Program-made: the position numbers and the translations under genes
NCBI GenBank assembly: GCA_045809925.1
Contig: JBJMWX010000079.1
Coordinates: 1 to 21,462, forward strand
Length of the DNA: 21,462 nt
Direction: 5' to 3'
Origin: CADDYX01 sp045809925
Lineage (GTDB): Bacteria; Verrucomicrobiota; Verrucomicrobiia; Chthoniobacterales; UBA10450
Part shown: positions 15,101-20,102 of the stretch, in pieces
Position numbering within the stretch: the first letter of the stretch is position 1
How the letters are laid out: the number at the start of each line of letters is the position of its first letter
Notes under the pieces: model-generated
What the model was told of the DNA's origin: nothing
Database searches by the model: none
Seen by the model: only the letters and a program-made list of their open reading frames with translations

Positions 15101-17060
15101 TCTCATTGGCAACGGTGGCGCCGCGTTCGACGACGGACTGGGCGTGACACAGTTCCTAAATGGCGCGATCACGAGTGTGACCGGCCAAGGCGGAGGCTTT
15201 ACGAAGACGGGCACTGGCGTGGTCGGCCTCGGCGGTACGAACACCTTTACCGGCGATGTAACAATTGCCGGTGGTGCGTTGAGCATCAGCCGCGACGCCA
15301 ATCTCGGTGCGGCGGCGAATGAAGTTTACCTCAACAGCGGGGCGACTCTGCGGATCGAAGACGGCCTCGACAACTTCGGCGCCACCCCGTCATCCCCAGT
15401 GCTCGCAACCTTTGCGACGAGCCGGCAGATCAATCTTACCGGCGGCAACAACACAATCGAGGTGAAGAACTATGCCGATACGAACACGAGCTTCGGCGTC
15501 GGCGGCGCCCCTGCGGCTCCGGCCTCCCACCTCAATACGCTCACGGTTGACGGGCTGCTCACCGGCGCAGGCAACCTCGTCAAGGAAGGCGACGGCAAGC
15601 TGGTCCTGACCAATACGTCGAACAACTTTACCGGTGCAACGATTGTGAATGCCGGCACGCTCAGTATCGGCGCGGCGTCGGAGATCGGCCTCGACGCGTC
15701 AAGCCTCGCGATCAACAACGGCAGCGTCTTTCAGGCGACGGCGAGCTTTGACATGTCGCGCTCAATCACGCTTGGGGGCACAGGCGGCACGTTTGATGTG
15801 CTCTCCGGTGTGACCGAAACGCAGAATGGCGTCATCAGCGGCCCCGGCAGCTTGTCCAAGATTAACGCGGGACTGCTGGCGCTGAATGCCGGCAACACCT
15901 ATTCCGGCGGCACAAACATCAGCGGCGGAACTGTGCAGATCAATTCCGACGCGAGTCTTGGTGCGTCGAGCGGCAACGTTACAATTGGCAATGCAACGCT
16001 CGATGTGGCGAACGACACGTCGACAACGCGCGCTTTTGGTCTAACGAGCGCCAGCAGTACGATTCAGGTGGAAGGAAACTCGACCTATGCGGTCAGCGGC
16101 GCGCTCAGCGGCCTCGGCGCATTGAACAAGACCGGGACCGGCACATTGGCCCTCCTCGGAACAAACAGCTACACCGGCGGCACGATGATCAACAGCGGCG
16201 TCGTGGCGATCAATAACGCTGCAAGCCTCGGCAGCGCTGCTTCGACAGTGACGGTCGGCGCCGGAGTGCTGAACGCTACGGCAACCGTTTCGTCGGATCA
16301 CGCGATCGTTGTCACCGATACCGCCAGCACCTTGCAGGTTGATGCGGGACAGACATTCACCAGCAACGGGGCCATCAGCGGTTCGGGTGGATTAATCAAA
16401 ACCGGTGCCGGCACTGCGGTGCTCTCAGGTTCCGGAACCTACACCGGTAACACGCGAATCAGCGACGGAACGGTGGTTGCCGCCGCGACGTCGGGCAGCT
16501 CGCTAGGCGGCACGGCGGGAATCACAGTCGAGACGGCCGCGCGACTGGTGTTCGGCGCAAACAATCAGGTCAACAATGCAGCGTCGATTACGTTGGGCGG
16601 CGGCACCTTGGCGGTGAATGGCTTCAGCCAAGGCGACGCGAACGGCTTGGGCATGGGCGCGCTGAATCTGACCGGCAACTCAATTATTGATTTCGGAACC
16701 GGCGCCGCAGGCACGTTAAGTTTTGCCATTTTTAATCCTGGCTCTAGTTCTCTGACGGTCGATAACTGGACCGGCACTGCGGGAACGGCCGGCGATGCGA
16801 CCACCGACCGCCTCATTTTCAGCAGCGATCCAACGTCATTCCTGAGCAGCTTCCTTTTCACCGGCTACGCCGATGGCGGCCTCGCCGTCCTGCTCAGCTC
16901 GGGATTGTACGAAGTGACTCCAATGTTCACTCCTGTGCCGGAGGTTAATCCTGCGACGGTGGTCTCTCTGGCCTGCGCGATCGCCGCGTTGTGGTTCCAC
17001 CGGCGCTCCGCCGCTCTGCGTCGCGCGCGACGCGAGAAGGAAAACGCGCAGCCAGCCTAG
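9105..17060 (+). CDS. Giant PATR beta-strand-repeat surface protein with VPEVN sorting signal
   Basis: A 2651-residue exported protein. Signal peptide at residues 1-23 (VAGAFFLFFAARAYC), then DVVWTGATSNDWGTGSNW, the usual opening of verrucomicrobial autotransporter-repeat proteins. I count 21 passenger-associated beta-strand repeats of the form GxGTLxLxGxNTYSGGT, 12 before and 9 after about residue 1490, predicting a very long right-handed beta-helix. A second opening module (QWGNDASGNWSVSSNW, from residue 1496) follows a cap (GTYHLFDYTGT), so the protein looks like two passengers in tandem. It ends with another cap (residues about 2490-2590, including DNWTG) and FTPVPEVNP, a hydrophobic helix and a long basic tail; there is no autotransporter beta-barrel. 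Exosortase processing, not type V secretion, is expected, and the exosortase gene follows 31 nt downstream. Role: surface layer, adhesion or matrix (inference). GTG at 9105 is the only in-frame start after the stop at 9084 that keeps the signal peptide. Confidence 0.92.
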   Translation: MSCCRARLVAGAFFLFFAARAYCTDVVWTGATSNDWGTGSNWIGGVAPNGPDNAVFSTTFTLQPNLTAPMGLNGIWMTGNTGQNVVISGSALNPLTLSGGTINGTGGLGILVDNTNAFALTVSAPIKLSGAQTWRNNSANLLTIGDVNVAKALTIDGTGNTSITGVVSGSSGVTKNGTGTLFLSGANNFTGGLTLNAGAVNIQNASALGPAGSSIAVPGGAALQLQGAVTFNPYALSLIGSGIGGTGALRNISGNNTFTGAITFGSSVTIGSDAGTMTLSGNISPGFFATTFTGAGNTLVSGVISGIGGLTKNGSGTLTLNGVNTYIGNSRINGGIVAINSASSLGGASGSLTINAGTLEVTNSFATTRAMTLGNASSTIQVDPSQTYTVNSAIGGSGFLNKTGLGTLVLGANNTFSGGTNINAGTISISADGNLGSNGAKPTINAGTLEVTNSFATNRAFTIGDATSTFQVDSGVSLTLNSNITGSGSLNKTGAGTLVLGGNNLGYTGATNIQQGTLQITKQGKHLPNTTSLNVTGGTLDLQTFGEQVGAVTLASGSIIGTGANSLTGTSFNMQSGSVSANLAGTAALTKTTSGTVTLTGNNTYSGGTTINAGNLAIDKASSLGALSANTTINGGTLELLANKNVSTNRTFSLGDPNATFQVDSGATLNISSVINNAATPGSLTKAGGGTLILSAPTANTYGGVGQTTSINDGVLQVARDNLLGNASNTITFDGTGFGTLRIGGPGFTTARSVVMNSSGIVDTNNNNAAITGVISGSGVFTKAGVGTLTLSGLNTYGGGTSIIGGNSSILSVSSAANLGTGPVTISGGSVLATTGTMSLSSGINLGAIGGNAQPDGAAVSGILNVAAGTTLTESGIIGGGRLMKDGLGTLDLLGTNTYSGGTYLHNGTLVVHNANSLGVQSNPANPFSSALTIDNGATLSVASSFVGYPGRGILIGTGGGVFNIATGVTQFNNGPIANVSGQTGGFTKTGLGTQGLGGTNTFIGNVNLNAGVLSISRDANLGATANRLLMTGGTTLRIEDGLDNFGATPSTPVLATFTSNRQFNLGTGNDTIEVKNFADTNTSFGVGGAPARPGPHLNTFTISGLLTGAGTLVKEGDGKLVLSNASNNYTGGTIVNAGTLSVNAAADLGLNTTSVAINNNATLQATASFASSRSILLGTTGGAVGGVIDVTGSNNLNELGVVSGAGSLGKTGTGTLTLQGTNTFSGGLFINGGTVSANGNAALGALTPTMGSSAYAIHLANGGTLQTTFNSIGDKRQLDLVSGVSTLDVTSGFTYQRDALVSGAGGFVKTGSGTEILTNANTYSGGTTINGGTLQVNNTSGSGTGGGALTVNSGGTLSGLAANGFANAGTVSGNVTVNGGGKLLARSGTTFTFGGLTLNAGSSTTFQLGASTPLDIINITSPDAFSITGASTISVANLGSLAAGTYHLFDYTGTALSSIANLSLTSNSAGGFFYSLSNNQTNTSVDLVVSNVDAQWGNDASGNWSVSSNWTNNIAPNSVGGQANFLGLINQARTVTVDGAFTVGTMTFDNANSYTIAGDGVGGHGLTLDDNNAAKINVLNGSHTITVPMTLANDLSVITASGTSVTLGGAISETGGARNVLLSGSGSVTMDGTLSNTFTGLTTLGSGTLNLNKAPGSDAIGAGGLQINAGTTANLLASNQISDLATVLVSGTFNLGANSDTIGALTGDGSVITAAGTTLTIGGSNNLDSQFDGIISGAGTIAKSGNGTLTLSGSNTFGGAGQTVTINAGRLAWNADANLGDAANSVTFNGGTLMYMNSFATDRGMALNSGGTIDTNDNADTITGIISGSGSLAKSGDGVLTLTGTNTYSGGSSITGGNASVVSVSSTANLGTGGLTMSGGSVLRTTGTMSLPNAITLGTAGGSVQPDGNAVSGIFDVATGTTLTEGAGGVVSGGRLMKDGSGTLELFGTNTYTGGTYLHNGMLSVSNSASLGTSTLTIDNGATLQFASSYNVYPGRSILIGNGGAAFDDGLGVTQFLNGAITSVTGQGGGFTKTGTGVVGLGGTNTFTGDVTIAGGALSISRDANLGAAANEVYLNSGATLRIEDGLDNFGATPSSPVLATFATSRQINLTGGNNTIEVKNYADTNTSFGVGGAPAAPASHLNTLTVDGLLTGAGNLVKEGDGKLVLTNTSNNFTGATIVNAGTLSIGAASEIGLDASSLAINNGSVFQATASFDMSRSITLGGTGGTFDVLSGVTETQNGVISGPGSLSKINAGLLALNAGNTYSGGTNISGGTVQINSDASLGASSGNVTIGNATLDVANDTSTTRAFGLTSASSTIQVEGNSTYAVSGALSGLGALNKTGTGTLALLGTNSYTGGTMINSGVVAINNAASLGSAASTVTVGAGVLNATATVSSDHAIVVTDTASTLQVDAGQTFTSNGAISGSGGLIKTGAGTAVLSGSGTYTGNTRISDGTVVAAATSGSSLGGTAGITVETAARLVFGANNQVNNAASITLGGGTLAVNGFSQGDANGLGMGALNLTGNSIIDFGTGAAGTLSFAIFNPGSSSLTVDNWTGTAGTAGDATTDRLIFSSDPTSFLSSFLFTGYADGGLAVLLSSGLYEVTPMFTPVPEVNPATVVSLACAIAALWFHRRSAALRRARREKENAQPA
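10161..10610 (+). repeat. Near-tandem 270-nt (90-residue) repeat in the PATR gene
   Basis: Two consecutive units starting at 10161 and 10431 encode closely matching segments (NAGTLEVTNSFAT-RA, ST-QVD, NKTG-GTLVLG). A third, more diverged unit begins near 10998 (ST-RTFSLGDPNATFQVDSG). Differences are largely at wobble positions, so the copies have been kept similar at protein level. Confidence 0.75.
11172..12840 (+). repeat. Large internal duplication in the PATR gene, copy 1
   Basis: Encodes residues 690-1246 of the giant protein. It aligns almost collinearly with copy 2 about 3.1-3.2 kb downstream, including non-repeat landmarks GGRLMKDG-GTL, VYPGR/GYPGRG, RIEDGLDNFGATPS and EVKN[F/Y]ADTNTSFGVGGAPA. 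The boundaries are approximate because PATR units flank both copies. Confidence 0.8.
14346..15961 (+). repeat. Large internal duplication in the PATR gene, copy 2
   Basis: Encodes residues 1748-2286. Partner of the block at 11172-12840. It is slightly shorter, mainly because linkers between repeats lack a few residues (for example after NSASLGTS, where copy 1 has extra residues around NPANPFSS). Confidence 0.8.
16926..17057 (+). other. VPEVN exosortase sorting signal (residues 2608-2651)
   Basis: FTPVPEVNPATVV, a hydrophobic helix with LAC (Cys 11 residues after the Glu of VPE), and a tail with three basic clusters (HRR, LRRARR, EKE) that is longer than in the two small substrates. Confidence 0.8.
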
Positions 17061-17080
17061 AAGCTTGGTCTTTCTGGCTG
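17049..17080 (+). other. Inverted repeat between the PATR and exosortase genes
   Basis: A 7-bp stem CAGCCAG (17049-17055) pairs with CTGGCTG (17074-17080) around an 18-nt loop that holds the PATR stop codon. There is no U-tract, so it is not a classical terminator. It might tune expression between the giant substrate gene and the exosortase, or be chance. Confidence 0.25.
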
Positions 17081-17091
17081 TGCGGACTTAG

Positions 17092-18606
17092 ATGTCCGCA
17101 ATGCCGATTGTGAGCTTCGTCGTGCCCGGGCTTTTGTGGGTCTGGCTCTGCTGGAACCTGCATTACGAGTGGATGCTCAACCCGCAGTACAACTACGGGT
17201 GGGCTGTGCCGGTCCTCGCCCTTTTCCTCTTTCATGCGCGTTGGACATCCCGGCCGACCCGCTCGCCCGCGCCGTCTCCAATTCTTGCAGGGGGCGCGAA
17301 CATGCTGCTCCTGGCGCTCCTGCTGCCGGTCCGCCTGGTGGAAGAAGCGAATCCTGATTGGCGGCTTCTGAGCTGGATTTTGGCACTCGCAGTCGCCGGC
17401 TATTCGCTCGTCGCGCTGGCGCGGCACGGCGGCGCGTCGTGGTTGCGCCACTTCGCCTTTCCAATCTGCTTCGCGCTGGTCGCGGTGCCCTGGCTGGTCC
17501 AGTTCGAGAATTTCGTTGTCCAAAATCTCACGCATACCGTCGCGGCAGCGGCAGTGGAAATTGCGGGTTGGGCCGGGCTCGGCGCCTATCAGCTCGGTAA
17601 CGTGATTCAACTGCGCAATGGATTCGTTGGTGTGGATGAGGCGTGCAGTGGAGTGCGCACATTACAGACCGCAATCATGGTCTCGCTCTTTCTCGGCGAG
17701 CTGTTCTGGTTGACCGCAGCACGGCGCGTCGCGCTGGTGGCGGTGAGCTGTGCCTGGGTGCTGATCTGCAACATCGCACGCGCTTCCATTCTGGTGATCA
17801 TTGCCGGGACACGTGGATTCGAGGCGCTGCACCAGGCGCATGACTCGGTTGGCGGCGCGGTCATGGTCGTCGGGGTGCTCGGGATCGCGGCGGCGGCCTG
17901 GCTGTTGCGCGATCGAGCCGCGCCTTCATCGGCCGTCGTTTATCCAGCCGAAGTGGCATCACATTCCGCGAGCCCTATCGTGCCGACGCTGACCGCGCTC
18001 GCGTGGCTTGTCGTTGTGTTCGCCGCGACGGAGTGGTGGTACCGGGCGCACGAGCGCCAACTCGTCGCGCGGCCAGCCTGGTCGGTCGAGTGGTCCCGGC
18101 ACGACGCAGATTTTCGGATGCTGGCGATCCCGGATTCCACCCAGGTGATATTACGCTTCAATTCAGCCGAATCGGCATCGTGGCGTGGCGCTGACTCGTC
18201 GGAATGGTGGGGTTTTTTCGCGCGCTGGGAGCCGGGCCGCACGGCACTACAGCTCGTCCGAAGTCATTCCCCGGATATTTGTCTTCCGGCGGTCGGGCGA
18301 CAGTTCGAACGCGAGCTGCCGACAACCCATTTTGACTCCGCTGCGGGGGCGTTAGGCTTCCATGCCTATCAATTCATCCAGGAGGGCAAGCCGCTCTTCG
18401 TCTTCGTCTGCATCCAGGAGGACAAGTTTGCCCGCGGAGCGGAACTGCAGGCCGGCGATTGGAGCAGTGCCGGCCGTTTAAGGGCGGTTCGGCAGGGGCA
18501 GCGAAATCTCGGGCAGCGGTTGCTGGAGCTGGCCGTGACCGACTTGGGTGATTTTGAGCAGGCGCGAACAGCCGCGGCGGAAGTAGTCCGCGCAATCGTG
18601 CGCTGA
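17092..18606 (+). CDS. Exosortase fused to a C-terminal EpsI-like domain
   Basis: Inner-membrane transpeptidase-like enzyme that recognises PEP-CTERM-type tails, cuts them and probably transfers the protein to a surface acceptor. The 504-residue protein has an N-terminal polytopic part (about eight hydrophobic segments, residues 1-275) with the exosortase catalytic residues Cys185 (DEACSGVRTL), Arg230 (NIARASIL) and His250 (AHDSVGG). After one more hydrophobic segment at about 292-312, the C-terminal 190 residues form a soluble EpsI-like (DUF3485) domain with HSPDICLPAVG at 392-402. In many bacteria EpsI is a separate protein, so this is a fusion. ATG at 17092 is followed by a second ATG three codons later; neither has a strong ribosome binding site. 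It lies 31 nt after a substrate gene, so cotranscription is likely. Its stop abuts the stop of the convergent gene at 18607. The exosortase subtype is not assigned. Confidence 0.92.
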   Translation: MSAMPIVSFVVPGLLWVWLCWNLHYEWMLNPQYNYGWAVPVLALFLFHARWTSRPTRSPAPSPILAGGANMLLLALLLPVRLVEEANPDWRLLSWILALAVAGYSLVALARHGGASWLRHFAFPICFALVAVPWLVQFENFVVQNLTHTVAAAAVEIAGWAGLGAYQLGNVIQLRNGFVGVDEACSGVRTLQTAIMVSLFLGELFWLTAARRVALVAVSCAWVLICNIARASILVIIAGTRGFEALHQAHDSVGGAVMVVGVLGIAAAAWLLRDRAAPSSAVVYPAEVASHSASPIVPTLTALAWLVVVFAATEWWYRAHERQLVARPAWSVEWSRHDADFRMLAIPDSTQVILRFNSAESASWRGADSSEWWGFFARWEPGRTALQLVRSHSPDICLPAVGRQFERELPTTHFDSAAGALGFHAYQFIQEGKPLFVFVCIQEDKFARGAELQAGDWSSAGRLRAVRQGQRNLGQRLLELAVTDLGDFEQARTAAAEVVRAIVR

Positions 18607-19773
18607 CTACGGGCTAACCGGCGCCAGTTTCGGGGGATCTGCGAGCGTGCCGAGTTTGTTGCTGAAATCGACGCCGCCTTCACCGGTCAAATGCGCGCCC
18701 GACTCGGCATATAGATCCGGCGCTTCCATCGTCTCGAGAATGGAGAGCGACGCCTCGCCAAACGCGCCTACTTCCGCGAATTCGAATGGATTGCGGGTCG
18801 CTGTCTCCGGAATCCAACGCAGTGCCACGTAGCGTGCGCCTTCGGCGTCAAAATCGACGGCTGCTCTGCCGCCGCCGTCTGTCTCGGTTACGGAAGCAAC
18901 GAGTTTTGCCGCACGAAAGTCTTCAGGATCCGATTGGAGCTTATCCGCGATGTAGATCTCCAGCTTGCCTGCCTCCATGTTGTGAATGGCAGTAACACGA
19001 TGTAGCCGGGCATCCTCGGCGAGCTCGATGATCGCGGTAGGCCGCGGATCATCAGGCGCAAATTGGAACGCCGTCGCGGTGTTATCGTCAATCATTCTAC
19101 GGGCTGTGTCGGTGGCGCCGGAGCTAACGAATACCACGCGCGCCTTCGCGTGAACGTTGGCGAAGTTGAAGTTCTTCGTGTCCGATAGACGCTTGGCCGC
19201 GAGGTGGTTAGCAACGCGCGTTGCACCCTCTCCGCGAAAAGCGACACCAGCCGCTAGATCACCGCCGGAAACGCTCAAAGCGGCGATGACGCCCGGTTTG
19301 CGCGCCAGGAACGAGAGCTTTACGTAGCGCGCTTCAACGCCGACCAAGGGAAGATCGAAAACCGGGCTGTGCGAAAACGGCACGCCGCTGCGAATTTGAC
19401 TCCAACGGGAACTCACCACCGGTAGTTCGTGGTTTGAGGCGAACACGTTCAACTCGCCTTCTGCCGCCCCTTTTTCATTCACGAATCGGAGACGGTCGAG
19501 CAGCGATGTCTGGGGAAGAGTGACGATAAACGCGGTTTCGCCTTCGGGCAGGCCGAAGCGGGTGGCCGGCACGTCAACGGCGTGGCCATCGACGGTCATG
19601 CGTTGGATGCGCCCGCCCGCATTTGTCTGCACCAGATTGCGGACGTCTGCCGACACTGCGCTTGACGTTTCGACCATCTCCTGACCAGCACGGGTGATGG
19701 AGAATGGGGAGACAACGAGCACCGTCGCAACAGCGCTCTTGGCGAGCAGAGCTAGTCCAGAGAACCGGTTCAT
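18607..19773 (-). CDS. Secreted protein with discoidin-like segments, function unknown
   Basis: A 388-residue protein with a signal peptide (residues 1-29, hydrophobic LLAKSAVATVLVVSPFSI, cleavage likely after TRA). Two regions resemble the beta-sandwich F5/8 type C (discoidin, galactose-binding-like) fold. The first, about 88-185, has LDRLRFVNEKGAAEGELNVF, a W-x-x-I segment and ARYVKLSFL. The second, about 223-340, has RMIDDNTATAFQF, AIIELAEDARLHRVTAI and ARYVALRWIP. The match is by pattern only. No sorting signal or membrane anchor is seen at its proline-rich C-terminus (LADPPKLAPVSP), so it should stay in the periplasm or be released. An AAGAG-type ribosome binding site is visible 5-6 nt before the ATG at 19773, better than for most genes here. 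It lies tail to tail with the exosortase gene, with no base between the two stop codons. A role in binding glycans of the surface matrix is plausible but not shown. Confidence 0.8.
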   Translation of the reverse strand: MNRFSGLALLAKSAVATVLVVSPFSITRAGQEMVETSSAVSADVRNLVQTNAGGRIQRMTVDGHAVDVPATRFGLPEGETAFIVTLPQTSLLDRLRFVNEKGAAEGELNVFASNHELPVVSSRWSQIRSGVPFSHSPVFDLPLVGVEARYVKLSFLARKPGVIAALSVSGGDLAAGVAFRGEGATRVANHLAAKRLSDTKNFNFANVHAKARVVFVSSGATDTARRMIDDNTATAFQFAPDDPRPTAIIELAEDARLHRVTAIHNMEAGKLEIYIADKLQSDPEDFRAAKLVASVTETDGGGRAAVDFDAEGARYVALRWIPETATRNPFEFAEVGAFGEASLSILETMEAPDLYAESGAHLTGEGGVDFSNKLGTLADPPKLAPVSP

Positions 19774-20009
19774 TCCAGCTCTTCGTAAAGCTTAGAACGC
19801 GCCACTTCGGCAGGAAACTCCGCTACGCGCCAGCCCTGCTGTTCTTAATGAGTACTCGTAAGACCCGAATGACCGGTTTCCGGCCGGGCATCCGACGGTC
19901 GCTTCACAGGCGATTTAGCTTGCCGTGCGCGCTCAATCTTAGTAAAAGACACGCGCCATAACCTTGTCCAAGAACCTCGGAATAAGTCGGATTTCTCGTC
20001 TCTCGGCGG

Positions 20010-20034
20010 CATGTTTCGAACATGTTGGTCGACC
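20010..20034. promoter_or_regulatory. Paired palindromes, possible operator
   Basis: CATGTTTCGAACATG (20010-20024) has perfect 6-bp arms around TCG. It is followed almost at once by the perfect palindrome GGTCGACC (20027-20034). An 8-bp palindrome AACATGTT (20019-20026) joins the two. The cluster sits about 70-95 bp before the beta-barrel start, a sensible distance for a regulator or enhancer-binding site. Confidence 0.35.
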
Positions 20035-20062
20035 GACGCGATATTTCGCCAGCCGCGAGTTT

Positions 20063-20078
20063 TGGTATCACATCTGCT
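20063..20078 (+). promoter_or_regulatory. Possible sigma-54 promoter before the beta-barrel gene
   Basis: TGGTATCACATCTGCT keeps the GG-N10-GC spacing; the -12 element (CTGCT for TTGCW) is good and the -24 element is poor. The predicted start is near 20089, leaving a leader of about 14 nt, similar to that inferred for the VPE-N operon. Confidence 0.25.
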
Positions 20079-20102
20079 AACCCTTCCACCGGATCACTCT
20101 CT

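Larger units (their letters stand above)
19774..20102. promoter_or_regulatory. Divergent intergenic region with clustered palindromes
   Basis: 329 bp between the discoidin-like gene (minus) and the beta-barrel gene (plus). I see no ORF, tRNA or tandem repeat. It should hold promoters for both directions. Visible elements are a dyad cluster at 20010-20034, a CCGG-TTT-CCGG inverted repeat near 19873-19883, a -24/-12-like site at 20063-20078, and a weak sigma-70-like pair TTGCCG (19920) and TAAAAG (19943) with 17-bp spacing. Confidence 0.5.

Noticed and set aside
9290..16861. Many long minus-strand open frames opposite the giant PATR gene (for example 9710-10075, 11492-11797, 14648-14959), rich in Pro, Val and Ser.
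   Set aside because: They mirror the repetitive Gly/Thr/Asn codons of the plus-strand gene and recur wherever the repeats recur. They have no family signatures and no independent start context.
9105..17060. Regular repeats considered as a CRISPR array or minisatellite.
   Set aside because: The repeats are in frame, degenerate at wobble positions and encode the PATR protein motif; there are no constant repeats with unique spacers of fixed length.
19790..19804. Sigma-54-like site (TGGCGCGTTCTAAGC on the minus strand) before the discoidin-like gene.
   Set aside because: Its implied transcription start leaves only about 5 nt of leader and would exclude the visible ribosome binding site; the -12 element is also poor.
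20010..20024. Possible SOS (LexA) box.
   Set aside because: The verrucomicrobial LexA motif as I remember it is TGTTC-N4-GAACA; this site is TGTT-N3-AACA and no SOS gene is nearby.
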